A stretch of DNA of 64,000 bases from Chloroflexota bacterium (GTDB lineage Bacteria; Chloroflexota; UBA11872). Both the position numbers and the translations under genes were made by a program. The notes below the pieces were generated by a model. It saw nothing but the letters and a program-made list of their open reading frames with translations. It searched no databases and was not told the DNA's origin. Location of the stretch: assembly GCA_022824495.1 (NCBI GenBank), contig JAJDZU010000018.1:1-64000 (forward strand), in the 5' to 3' direction. Positions 54,044 to 62,523 of the stretch are shown piece after piece (within the stretch, counting starts at the first letter, position 1; the number at the start of each line of letters is the position of its first letter).

Positions 54044-54589
54044 TCACGTGAGCAGGTCGTCGATGATCTTGCCCACCAGGTAGTGCTTCCGGTCCGGATA
54101 CCACCAGATGGTTCGTCCCTCGTTCTCCAGCAGGCTGCCGTAGGTCGCGACCTGGGTGTGACCTTCCGGCGGCAACTCCACGCCATCGTTGTCCGCCAGC
54201 ACTCGCGGCTCGCTGAACGCCAGCGGCTGCCCTACCGCCGACTTCCGCACCGTCCCGATACTGAACCATGCCGGCCGCCGGTTCCGCTTCGAGTCGTGCG
54301 GTCCGTCGCCCCCGTGCGCCGTTCCCACGTTGTTGTGGAAGATCAGCAGGTAGCGACCGTCGCTTAGCCGGTAGAGCGGACAGGGCGAAATCGGATGCGG
54401 CACCGGCCGCCCGTCCGACGCAAACCGCAGCACCTCCGCCTCCGACCACGACTCCCCGCCGTCCTCGGACACCGACCACCAGGCATACCCCGTCAACGTC
54501 CGCAGCAGGCAGATCATCCGCCCATCCGGAAGGTTCTGGATCGCCGGCTCCTGCGCAATGCTGTGCTCCGGGTCGCCCGGCTTCGGCAC
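54044..54589 (-). CDS. Sialidase-like BNR protein, C-terminal part (after in-frame TGA)
   Basis: 181 residues. Contains IAQEPAIQNLPDGRMICLLRT and the Asp-box SVSEDGGESWSEAEV, typical of exo-sialidase-like propellers. It is in the same frame as the 226-residue piece at 54614-55291, separated by the TGA at 54614-54616 and eight sense codons (PKSPHGIR). The start shown is a GTG with no ribosome-binding site. The two pieces should be read as one gene of about 415 codons. Confidence 0.65.
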   Translation of the reverse strand: MPKPGDPEHSIAQEPAIQNLPDGRMICLLRTLTGYAWWSVSEDGGESWSEAEVLRFASDGRPVPHPISPCPLYRLSDGRYLLIFHNNVGTAHGGDGPHDSKRNRRPAWFSIGTVRKSAVGQPLAFSEPRVLADNDGVELPPEGHTQVATYGSLLENEGRTIWWYPDRKHYLVGKIIDDLLT

Positions 54590-54613
54590 GCGGATCCCGT
54601 GCGGCGACTTCGG

Positions 54614-55291
54614 TCAAATGCTCACCCGCAGCCGCGCCGGATCGGCCTCCGTCAGGATGTTCTCGAACCGCAGGAACCAGCACTCCGAGTGCCGCTGAAA
54701 CAGGTGCGGTTCCACGTGGTACGCGGTGCTCGCCCAGCGCGTGAACCCGCAGACCACCTCGCCCCGCGGATTCAGGATCGGCGTCTGGTAGCAGATCCAG
54801 TTCTCCGGCGTGCCGGGGTCCGTTGGACTGATCGCCGATCGTTCCATCGGCAGGCTCAGCCGCTCGCTCCAGGTCTTGCCCTCGTCGTCCGAGTAGTTGT
54901 ACGCCAGCAGCCCGGTTGTGTCCTCCCGAACATCCACCACGCCGATGTTCTTCGTATAGAACACGTACACACGCCGCAGCGCCGGCGCCAGCACCGGGAA
55001 CCCCCACGAGGCAATCCGCCCGTCGTCGCCGGACGGCCCGTCCACAACCCGCGGCTCGCTCCAGGTCACCCCGTCGTCATCGCTGCGCGCGAACACCACC
55101 CGCTGGTCCGGCCTGCCCTCGAACGTCGCCATCGTCCACACCGCCAGGAACGCCCCGCTCCACGACCGCACCACCAAGAAGTGTTGATTCGTCCAATCGT
55201 TCGCCGCCCCGCCCCGCGGCACATAGGCCACGTAGTCCGGCGACGTCCGCAGCACGTCTACGCCATACGACGACAGGTCCGAAGCGCTCAA
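54614..55291 (-). CDS. Sialidase-like BNR protein, N-terminal part (ends at in-frame TGA)
   Basis: 225 residues with an Asp-box-like blade (FARSDDDGVTWSEPRV), a second one (YNYSDDEGKTWSERL), FLVVRSWSGAFLAVWTM and VCGFTRWAS, all typical of six-bladed sialidase-like propellers. It has no signal peptide. It ends at LRVSI followed by TGA, after which the same frame continues the fold. A single TGG-to-TGA (Trp) change would explain it, but so would other substitutions. It starts 10 bases downstream of the GH42-like gene, in one probable operon. Confidence 0.65.
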   Translation of the reverse strand: MSASDLSSYGVDVLRTSPDYVAYVPRGGAANDWTNQHFLVVRSWSGAFLAVWTMATFEGRPDQRVVFARSDDDGVTWSEPRVVDGPSGDDGRIASWGFPVLAPALRRVYVFYTKNIGVVDVREDTTGLLAYNYSDDEGKTWSERLSLPMERSAISPTDPGTPENWICYQTPILNPRGEVVCGFTRWASTAYHVEPHLFQRHSECWFLRFENILTEADPARLRVSI

Positions 55292-55301
55292 AGACAGCCC
55301 C

Positions 55302-57404
55302 TCACTCGTCCGTGCAATGGACCACCGCCACGTCCCACTGCGGAATCACCAGCTCGAACCCGTTCTCCTCAACCTCAATGTCGCAGCCCCTCAGCAGGTC
55401 CCTCGCCCCACCAATCCGTTCCCTCGGCCGCAACCGGCACCGAGCCTCAGCCCGCTCTACGTTGAACACGAAGACCAGCCACCCACCCAGCCGCGACCGC
55501 CGCACGATGGGAACCGCCCGGTCGCCCTCCACCGCCACCAGCGGCGTCACGCCCGCCTCCTGCGCCAGCCCCCGAACCAGGTCCGGCTGTCCCACGTCCC
55601 CGAACCCCGCCGACAGCGTCAACCCGTACCACGTAAACCGCCCGTCCGCGCTCCGCACCGCCACCGTCTGACCCTCCAGCGTCGCAATTCCCCGCGTATC
55701 CCCCAGCGGCTCCAGCACCGCGTACCCGCACGGCGAGGTGATCGCCAACGTTCCATGCGGCGTCTCCAGCACGTTCCGCCCCTGCTCGATGTCGTACGCC
55801 GTCACCGCCGAGACGTCCGCCACCCGCACGCCCAAGTCGTCGGCCAACACATCCGGCGGCCCGTAGCTCGACTGCCCGTCCGCCGAGTACATCCCGAAGC
55901 TGCCCTCTGCCACCAGCCGCGGCCCCTCGGGATCGGCCAGCGTCCGCCGCACGTTCTCCCGCGTCGCCTCGTCCATCAGCGCCACGTTCGGCAGGAACAG
56001 TTGCCGGTACCCCGACCAGTCCATCCGCGGCGAGATCACGTCCGGCGTGATTCCCTGCGTCCACAGCGCCCGGTAGGTCCCCCGCACGTCGGCCAGGAAC
56101 CGATCGTCCTCGTCGTTGTAATCGAACATCTCCTGCGACTCGGGGTGATAGACCACGCCCACCTCGGCCCGCGGGCACTCCAGCGGCAGGTGCTCGCTCA
56201 GCGCGTCGATCTGCTCGGTCGCCCGCGCCACCGCCTCGAATCGCTCGGTCGGCTGCCCGTCCAACGCCGCCAGGTTGTACCCCGGCGACTCGAAGCTCAT
56301 GTACTCCGGCCGGTACTGCCAGAACATCGCCCCCGCCGCCCCGCAGGCCAGCGTCATCCACAGCAGCGTCGTCAGTTCACGCGGGTCCGCCTGCTTCTTC
56401 CAGGTCACCCCGCCCGGCGACATCCCCGCGTAGATCTCCTCGTTCCACCAGCGCCCGTGCTTCCCCGCGCTCCGCGACCAGTCGAAGCTGAACGCCCGGT
56501 CCGCGACCTGGTACGGGTCCTCCACGGTCAGCAGGTTGCTCGAGGGCATCGACATCCCCCAGCTATCCGCCACCGCCGCGCAGCGCTCGTCCCACGGCCG
56601 CGGATACCACGCCCCGTGCGTTCGCGTCTCGTGCACCGGGTCCAGCCGCTTCGTCTCGTCGATCATCCATTGCAGGTGCCCCGCCAGGTTCTCGTAGTGG
56701 AACTGCCGGTACAGCAGCATCTCCACCGGACTCGCGTTCGAACGCGGCGGTTCCACGTCCTCCCAGCGCCGGAAGCGACGCAGCAAGCGCTCGTTCAGTT
56801 CGTCCAGTGTGAACCGCTCCAGCAGCCAGTCCTCGTACCGGGCCAGCGTGTGCGGGCAGTAACAGGGCAGTCCATCGGTCTGCCGGCTGAACGCCGACGA
56901 AATGGCAATCCCGTCCCACAACCCCCAGATCAGCAGGCTCGGTCGATCGCGGTACCGCGTCACCACGTGCTCGATCAACGCTCCGCCGAACTGTCGCCAG
57001 AGCGGGTGGTCGTAGCAGTGAATCTGCGAGCCCTGCGGCATCGCCGCGCTCGCCACCGGCGTCGCAGCCCGTCCCCGCTGGTTGACCACCCGCATGTCCG
57101 GGAAGTCGCGCGTCATCCACTCCGGACCCGCCCCGTGCGTCGCCAGCGCCATGTCCAGCCATACGTAGAGGTCGTGCTTCTCTGCCAGGTCGAAGAGCCG
57201 GTCGAACTCTTCCAACTCGTACTGCCCCGGCCGCGGCTCCATCCAGTTCCACATCGTGAAACTGCGCACGATCCGCATCCCCGAAGCCCGGATCCGTCTC
57301 AGATCCTCGTCCCACACCTCCGTCTTCGGCGTCGGCGCCCGGTAGTACTCCACTCCCACCGGAAACGGAACCCCGGGAATCCCGAATCCCTCATCGGCAG
57401 CCAT
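55302..57404 (-). CDS. GH42-like beta-galactosidase-family protein
   Basis: 700 residues from the ATG at 57404. The TIM-barrel start is typical of GH42: GVEYYRAPTPKTEVWDEDLRRI, VRSFTMWNWMEPRPGQYE, and LAEKHDLYVWLDMAL. The probable nucleophile is the glutamate in WWNEEIYAG. Where GH42 enzymes have the acid/base W-x-x-x-NE, this protein reads LLIWGLWDGIAIS, with no obvious glutamate. A trimerisation-type alpha/beta domain (about 415-600) and a small C-terminal beta domain follow. Either an altered catalytic strategy or a non-hydrolytic role is possible. Upstream of the sialidase-like gene on the same strand. Confidence 0.78.
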   Translation of the reverse strand: MAADEGFGIPGVPFPVGVEYYRAPTPKTEVWDEDLRRIRASGMRIVRSFTMWNWMEPRPGQYELEEFDRLFDLAEKHDLYVWLDMALATHGAGPEWMTRDFPDMRVVNQRGRAATPVASAAMPQGSQIHCYDHPLWRQFGGALIEHVVTRYRDRPSLLIWGLWDGIAISSAFSRQTDGLPCYCPHTLARYEDWLLERFTLDELNERLLRRFRRWEDVEPPRSNASPVEMLLYRQFHYENLAGHLQWMIDETKRLDPVHETRTHGAWYPRPWDERCAAVADSWGMSMPSSNLLTVEDPYQVADRAFSFDWSRSAGKHGRWWNEEIYAGMSPGGVTWKKQADPRELTTLLWMTLACGAAGAMFWQYRPEYMSFESPGYNLAALDGQPTERFEAVARATEQIDALSEHLPLECPRAEVGVVYHPESQEMFDYNDEDDRFLADVRGTYRALWTQGITPDVISPRMDWSGYRQLFLPNVALMDEATRENVRRTLADPEGPRLVAEGSFGMYSADGQSSYGPPDVLADDLGVRVADVSAVTAYDIEQGRNVLETPHGTLAITSPCGYAVLEPLGDTRGIATLEGQTVAVRSADGRFTWYGLTLSAGFGDVGQPDLVRGLAQEAGVTPLVAVEGDRAVPIVRRSRLGGWLVFVFNVERAEARCRLRPRERIGGARDLLRGCDIEVEENGFELVIPQWDVAVVHCTDE

Positions 57405-57436
57405 GGAACGACTCGCCTCCACCTGGCCGGAAGCCG

Positions 57437-57664
57437 CTACAGCGTCTGCGACGACTTGAACCGGCCCGCGCCGTCCTTCTCGGCGCCGGGGAAGCTATAA
57501 CCGCCCGGCTTGCGCTTCTCCTCCTCGCCGCAGGCGGAAACGATAGCCAGCGTCGCGGTACCAACGGCCAGCAGGACGGCAAGCCGGCGACGAGATAGCC
57601 GGACGCCGACGGTTGCTGGGTCGGCGTGAAGGGCGGATGCCTTGAGCCGGTCAGGTGCCATCAT
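57437..57664 (-). CDS. Mini-lipoprotein with YxFPGAxKD tail (copy 1)
   Basis: About 75 residues from the ATG at 57664 (GGGAGTGA upstream). A Tat-like leader (RLSRRRLAVLLAVG) ends in lipobox IVSACG. The mature part is only about 30 residues: an acidic/basic patch GEEEKRK, then GGYSFPGAEKDGAGRF. The same tail motif occurs in the genes at 58982 and 59321. It is too short for an enzyme; perhaps a membrane-tethered peptide acting on a partner. It precedes the GH42-like gene by 33 bases on the same strand. Confidence 0.65.
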   Translation of the reverse strand: MMAPDRLKASALHADPATVGVRLSRRRLAVLLAVGTATLAIVSACGEEEKRKPGGYSFPGAEKDGAGRFKSSQTL

Positions 57665-57879
57665 CTCTTCACTCCCGTGCGAGTGCGTGGGCAATCAGGT
57701 CGGCGTTCGGTGCATGCACGTTCGACCCATCCATGCGCCCGGGCGGCGACCTGACCGGAGGCTGCACGCCCTACAGGGTACGCCGCTGGACATTGCGCAT
57801 CTATTGGGCGGATCAACAAGCCGGATATAGTGGCTATTCGGGCCACGAAACATCGGCCCGTCACCCGGGAGCCGCAGTC

Positions 57880-58926
57880 ATGCTCCGCGTTGGAATCATC
57901 GGTCTTGGCGGCATTTCCCGGTCTCACGGCGACGCCATCGAAACCCTGCCCAACGTCGAAATCGCCGCCGCCGCCGACCTCCTCGAGGCCCCGCGTCAGG
58001 CCTTCTACGACCGCTACGAAGTCCCCCGCGCCTACCCCAACCACACCGAGCTGCTCAAGGACGACGAAGTCGACGCCGTCGCCGTCACCCTCGGCCATCA
58101 GCTCCACCACCGCCTCACCGTCGACGCCCTCAACGCCGGCAAGCACGTGCTCGTCGAGAAGCCCATGGCCCTCTCGCTGGAACAGTGCGACGAGATGATC
58201 GAGGCCGCCCGCCGCAACAACGTCAAGCTCATGGTCGGCCTCACCCAGCATTTCCTCGGCCCCAACATGAAGGCCAAGGAGATCCTCGACTCCGGCGAGC
58301 TTGGCCCCCTGATCACCGTGGTCTGCTACTCCGTCAAGAACTGGGGCTACGTCAACCGTCGGCCCCAGTACCGCAGCCGCTTCCACGGCGGCGGCTATTG
58401 GATGACCAACGGCGTCCACATGGTCGACCGTCTCACCTGGCTCGTCGGCTCCCAGGCCGCCCGCGTCAAGGCCCGCATTGGAACCAAGAGCCACTACCAG
58501 GCCGGCGACGACTACGGTGTCGCCTTCGTCGACTACAAGAACGGCGTCCCCGGCATCGCCATCGCCATCGGCTACCGCGATGGCGCGCCGAACTACCAGT
58601 CCGAAATTATCTGCGCGAGGGGCGGTATCCGCATTAGCGGCTCGGGCGACCGCTTCGTCGCCGTCGGCCAGGGCAACGAATGGACCCGCGTCCCCTTCGA
58701 GGATCCACCCGCCGGCATGACCGAGGAATGGCGCGCCTTCGCCCGCTCCATTGAGGAAGACCTGGAACCGCCAACCTCCGGAGAGTGGGGTCGCCACATC
58801 ATGGAAATTCTCTTCGCCGCCGAACGCTCGTCGATCACCGGCCAGCAGGTCACGCTTGCAACGGGAACCCAATACAACGTCCAGACCACCGGCCAGGTCA
58901 TCTGCCAGGACCATGGTTGGGTCTAG
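57880..58926 (+). CDS. Gfo/Idh/MocA-family oxidoreductase
   Basis: 348 residues from the ATG at 57880; the open frame upstream is not supported. Rossmann loop VGIIGLGGISRSHGD, EKP in VLVEKPMALS, and GGGYWMTNGVHMVDRLTW, where the usual Asp before the conserved His is Asn. A long basic loop (WGYVNRRPQYRSRFHG) precedes it. It is followed by two mini-lipoprotein genes on the same strand and is divergent from a third. Confidence 0.87.
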   Translation: MLRVGIIGLGGISRSHGDAIETLPNVEIAAAADLLEAPRQAFYDRYEVPRAYPNHTELLKDDEVDAVAVTLGHQLHHRLTVDALNAGKHVLVEKPMALSLEQCDEMIEAARRNNVKLMVGLTQHFLGPNMKAKEILDSGELGPLITVVCYSVKNWGYVNRRPQYRSRFHGGGYWMTNGVHMVDRLTWLVGSQAARVKARIGTKSHYQAGDDYGVAFVDYKNGVPGIAIAIGYRDGAPNYQSEIICARGGIRISGSGDRFVAVGQGNEWTRVPFEDPPAGMTEEWRAFARSIEEDLEPPTSGEWGRHIMEILFAAERSSITGQQVTLATGTQYNVQTTGQVICQDHGWV

Positions 58927-58981
58927 AGTTGTCGCACCGACCGCCGGCTTCATCGCCGCACCCACGCAGGAGCGCAAGCCC

Positions 58982-59191
58982 ATGACCGCACCCGACCTGC
59001 AACGAAATCTCGAACTCGCCGACGGCCGGATTCCCCGCCGCCGCGTCGTCGTCCTGCTCGCCGCCTCCGCCGCCAGCCTTGCCACCCTGGCCGGTTGTGG
59101 CGGCGAGCAAGAACTCACCCGCGACAACTATGAGTTCCCTGGCGCCAGAAAGGACAGCACCGGCAACTACCAGATGCGCAACGCCCAGTAG
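58982..59191 (+). CDS. Mini-lipoprotein with YxFPGAxKD tail (copy 2)
   Basis: 69 residues. Leader IPRRRVVVLLAASAASLATL with lipobox LAGCGG, then a 29-residue mature part ending TRDNYEFPGARKDSTGNYQM plus a few residues. AGGAGC lies nine bases before the ATG. The leader region from 58931 to the start resembles that of the next gene. Function unknown. Confidence 0.65.
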   Translation: MTAPDLQRNLELADGRIPRRRVVVLLAASAASLATLAGCGGEQELTRDNYEFPGARKDSTGNYQMRNAQ

Positions 59192-59320
59192 CGCTGTCCG
59201 TGAGCCGCTGAGTCGCGCGCCTTGGCCTCAACGCCACTACGGTTAGAGTCCTCGGCTAGTAAATTGGGCGTCGTACCCACCGCCGGCCGCAATGCCGCCT
59301 CTACCCACGAAGGAATCCAA

Positions 59321-59515
59321 ATGAAGGCTCCGGCTCCTCGCCCTGCTGGCCAACTCTCCCGCCGCCGTCTTGGCGTCCTGCTCGCCGCCTCCACTGCGGC
59401 GCTGGCCGCCCTCGCCGCTTGTGGCGGCGAAGAGAAACTCACCCGCGACGACTACTCCTTCCCGGGCGCCGAGAAAGACGCCAGCGGCAACTACAAGATG
59501 CGCGGCTTCCGCTAG
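59321..59515 (+). CDS. Mini-lipoprotein with YxFPGAxKD tail (copy 3)
   Basis: 64 residues. Leader LSRRRLGVLLAASTAALAAL with lipobox LAACGG, then a tail TRDDYSFPGAEKDASGNYKM and four more residues. It differs little from copy 2, so the two are a tandem duplication that includes the 50-base upstream leader. It precedes the monooxygenase gene by 131 bases on the same strand. Short genes of this kind are easily missed by gene callers. Confidence 0.65.
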   Translation: MKAPAPRPAGQLSRRRLGVLLAASTAALAALAACGGEEKLTRDDYSFPGAEKDASGNYKMRGFR

Positions 59516-59646
59516 ACCGGGGAGCCCCACACCCACCCAATCCAGTCGCCTGCGGCCTCGCGGACATCCGACTGCGCGTACAGTAGGACCGCGTTGAACC
59601 AGGTCGTGCGAGCCGGTCGAATGCCTGCAACTGAAGAGGCAATCAA

Positions 59647-61293
59647 GTGGCTGGCTTGAACAACGGCGCTGACTTCGACGCCGTCGTCATCGGCGCCGGC
59701 TTCTCCGGACTCGGGATGCTCCACCGGCTCCGCGACGTCATGGGCCTCTCGGTCCAGGTCTACGAGACCGGCAGCGGCGTCGGCGGCACCTGGTACTGGA
59801 ATCGCTACCCCGGCGCCCGCTGCGACTCCGAGAGCTACATCTACTGCTTCTCGTTTTCGAAAGAACTGCTCCAGGACTGGACCTGGAGCGGCAAGTTCCC
59901 CGAGCAGCCCGAAATCCTCGCCTACCTCGAGCACGTCGCCGACCGGTTCGATCTCCGCCGCAACATCCGGTTCAACACCCGCGTCACAGGAGCCACGTTT
60001 CGGGAAGACACCAACCGCTGGCAGATCGAAACCGACCAGGGCGATCGCGTCACCGCCCGATACCTCATCACCGGCATCGGCTGCATCTCCACCGGCAACG
60101 TTCCCAACATCGAGGGCCTGGACTCCTTCCAGGGTGACTGGCACCACACCGGCGCCTGGCCCCACGACCCCGTCGACTTCTCGGGCAAGCGCGTCGCCGT
60201 CATCGGCACCGGCTCCAGCGGCGTCCAGTCCATCCCAGTCATCGCCCGCCAGGCCGGGAGCCTCACCGTCTTCCAGCGCACGCCCCAGTTCACCGTCCCC
60301 GCCCGCCACCGCGCCGCCGACCGCCAATTCATCGAGGAAGAGGTCAAACCCAACTACCAGGAAATCCTCGAAAGAGCCCGCTGGGGCCAGGGCGGCGGCC
60401 CCCACGACCCGGTCGAGCGTTCGGCCCTCGACTACCCCGAAGCTGAGCGCAACCAGATCTACGAGGAGCAGTGGGCCCTGGGCGGTTACGACTTCATTGC
60501 CCGGTCATTTGCCGACGTCATGACCGACAAGGCCGCCAACGACACCGCCGCCGACTTCATCCGCAACAAGATCCGCCAGATCGTCAAAGACCCCGAGACC
60601 AGCCGCAAGCTCCTCCCCCACGACCACCCCTTCGGCGCCAAGCGAGCTCTGCTCGACACCAACTACTACGCCACCTACAACCGCGACAACGTCCGCCTCG
60701 TCGACCTGCGCTCCACTCCCATCCGGCGGATCACGCCCACCGGCATCCAAACCTCCGAGCGGGGCTTCGAATTCGACATCATCGTCTTCGCCACCGGCTT
60801 CGACGCCATGACCGGCACCTTCTTCAAGATCGACATCCGCGGCCGCAACGGCCTGGCGCTACGCGACAAGTGGGCCGAGGGCCCAAAGACCTACCTCGGA
60901 CTCCAGGTCGCCGGCTTCCCCAACATGTTCATGATCACCGGCCCCGGCAGCCCCTCCGTCCTCAGCAACATGCCCGTCAGCATCGAACAGCACATCGACT
61001 TCATCGCCGACTTCATCACCTGGATGCGCGAGCGAGGTATAGAGACCGCCGAAGCTGACCCCCAGGCCGAAGAAGCCTGGGTCGCCCACGTCAACGAAGT
61101 TGCCGACACCACCCTCTACGTCCTCGCCAACTCCTGGTACCTCGGCGCCAACATCCCCGGCAAACCCCGCGTCTTCATGCCCTACCCCGGCGGCGTCGGC
61201 CCCTACCGCCAAAAATGCAACGAAGTAGCCCGCCACGGTTACCGGGGCTTCATACTCACCAGACCAGCAACCAACCACCATCCAGTCAGCTAG
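59647..61293 (+). CDS. Flavin monooxygenase, Baeyer-Villiger (cyclohexanone monooxygenase) type
   Basis: 548 residues from a GTG. N-terminal FAD site VIGAGFSGLG (14-23), then GGTWYWNRYPGARCD, the Baeyer-Villiger fingerprint FQGDWHHTGAWP, the NADPH site VAVIGTGSSGVQS, and the late FATGFDAMTG and GPGSPSVLSNM. All are typical of class B BVMOs, which insert oxygen next to ketones using NADPH and O2. The FxGxxxHxxxW motif is fully kept, so activity is likely. The substrate is unknown, with cyclic ketones, steroids or terpenoid-like compounds all possible. Confidence 0.92.
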   Translation: MAGLNNGADFDAVVIGAGFSGLGMLHRLRDVMGLSVQVYETGSGVGGTWYWNRYPGARCDSESYIYCFSFSKELLQDWTWSGKFPEQPEILAYLEHVADRFDLRRNIRFNTRVTGATFREDTNRWQIETDQGDRVTARYLITGIGCISTGNVPNIEGLDSFQGDWHHTGAWPHDPVDFSGKRVAVIGTGSSGVQSIPVIARQAGSLTVFQRTPQFTVPARHRAADRQFIEEEVKPNYQEILERARWGQGGGPHDPVERSALDYPEAERNQIYEEQWALGGYDFIARSFADVMTDKAANDTAADFIRNKIRQIVKDPETSRKLLPHDHPFGAKRALLDTNYYATYNRDNVRLVDLRSTPIRRITPTGIQTSERGFEFDIIVFATGFDAMTGTFFKIDIRGRNGLALRDKWAEGPKTYLGLQVAGFPNMFMITGPGSPSVLSNMPVSIEQHIDFIADFITWMRERGIETAEADPQAEEAWVAHVNEVADTTLYVLANSWYLGANIPGKPRVFMPYPGGVGPYRQKCNEVARHGYRGFILTRPATNHHPVS

Positions 61294-61534
61294 CGCCCTT
61301 CTTCCGGTCAGGCAAGACTCGCCTTCTGCGTACAAAGCGAGAGCCTCAGTCTTAAGTGTTTCCAAGGAAGCCCGGATGACATACACGAATTCCTCGGCCG
61401 TGACGAACTATGTCCAGTGCTCAACATCAGTCAGAACGTGCTTTCAGAGGCGAGCTTTAGCCGATGCAGATACCTCGTCATGTGCCAAGATCGGACACCG
61501 AGACGCTAATCCAGCTTGGCCTTCAAACATTCTC
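61294..61534. other. Transition region from high-GC genes to AT-richer defence islet
   Basis: Of the 393-bp gap between the monooxygenase and the AbiGi-like gene, this part carries no gene I can support. A 69-codon frame at 61376 has no ribosome-binding site and no family pattern. Base composition drops visibly here and stays low to the end of the window, marking a probable boundary of acquired DNA. Confidence 0.5.
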
Positions 61535-61563
61535 TTGACATTTTCGTTCGTCGATAATATATT
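61535..61563 (+). promoter_or_regulatory. Strong sigma-70-type promoter
   Basis: TTGACA (61535-61540) and TATATT (61558-61563) are separated by exactly 17 bp, about 125 bases before the AbiGi-like start. This is the best promoter in the window. Confidence 0.7.
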
Positions 61564-61686
61564 CCGTTTTGGTCGGGTAGTCTAGTCTGGGAACTGGAAC
61601 GAAGGCAACCGCCAAGACTAGGCTTAAAGAGTTCACGTCAAAGAAAGTACCGTTTCAACCATGGGTCGCCGTGCCTTTCTGATGAA

Positions 61687-62523
61687 ATGACACAAGACTG
61701 GTTGAAGATCAAGCAGTCTAGGTCAGACCTTTCCGACTATCTGATACACTGGACGCGTGATTCGAGTGTAGACGGAGTAACTAAGTCACCATTCGAAGTA
61801 TTGAAGTCTATCCTTAAATGTGGTTATCTTAGACCTTCATTCGCTCCGCGAACTAGTGTCTTCGGTCGAGGTACAAGACGTACGGTGCGAGGTCCGCATC
61901 CGGTAGTCTGCTTTACAGAGCAACCACTAAGCGCCTTTGTGAAATCTTGCAATACGTTACCTGATCGATACAGGCCATACGCTGTCGCCGTACGAAAAGA
62001 CAGGCTCTTTGAGTACGGTGGGAGACCGGTCGTCTATGGCGACGAGGATCTCTTGGGCTCTTTGCCGGAGCATGAGAAGTTCTTATGGGTAGCGTTTAAT
62101 CCGATACCTAAATCTAGTCTTGGTGGATATCCGCTTGATTGGACACATGAGCGAGAATGGAGGAGCACTGTTAATGATTACAAGGTTACTGGACTCGGCA
62201 CATACTTGACCGATGGAGTTCCGTTGCTTCTGCCTCAAACGGATAGCCATCGCTACTTACCGTGGGTTATAGTAAGCTCTACGGACGAGGCTGCCGAAAT
62301 GAGGAGATGGGTCGAATCACTTGGTGAGTATAAGGGCGCTAATGTACTTCAGAGAGAATACCACAGGAATCTCAGATATGTGCCAATTGTACCGCTTGAT
62401 GAGGTTAGAATGAGATTGTCGAAAGGAGAAAACTCTTGGGCTAGGATTGATACATTGCCGTATTCAGAATTGGAACCGAGTATTGCTGAGCAGTTTGAGC
62501 ATCTCGGATGGGGTGGCATCTGA
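61687..62523 (+). CDS. AbiGi-like abortive-infection protein (tentative)
   Basis: 278 residues, AT-rich gene. The start pattern YLIHWTRDS followed by FEVLKSILKCGYLRPSF, then HPVVCFTEQPLSAF, YAVAVRKDRLFEYGGRPVVYGDE and LDWTHEREWRS resembles proteins grouped with AbiGi antitoxin and related ART-like folds. In these, an H-x-T start, a C-F-T-E/D-x-P turn and a late W-x-x-E-x-E-W-R segment recur. I recognise the layout but cannot confirm the family. It has its own strong promoter and neighbours a restriction-modification pair, supporting a phage-defence role. Confidence 0.5.
   Translation: MTQDWLKIKQSRSDLSDYLIHWTRDSSVDGVTKSPFEVLKSILKCGYLRPSFAPRTSVFGRGTRRTVRGPHPVVCFTEQPLSAFVKSCNTLPDRYRPYAVAVRKDRLFEYGGRPVVYGDEDLLGSLPEHEKFLWVAFNPIPKSSLGGYPLDWTHEREWRSTVNDYKVTGLGTYLTDGVPLLLPQTDSHRYLPWVIVSSTDEAAEMRRWVESLGEYKGANVLQREYHRNLRYVPIVPLDEVRMRLSKGENSWARIDTLPYSELEPSIAEQFEHLGWGGI

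Noticed and set aside
40385..54616. TGA reassigned as a sense codon in this organism
   Set aside because: TGA is a normal stop for many intact genes here (for example uvrB and the OppD-like gene), so two internal TGAs are better explained by mutation or error.
55317..57500. 727-codon open frame on the plus strand opposite the GH42-like gene
   Set aside because: Its product is Arg/Pro/His/Val-rich with no family pattern, and it mirrors a well-supported minus-strand gene. It is a high-GC antisense shadow.
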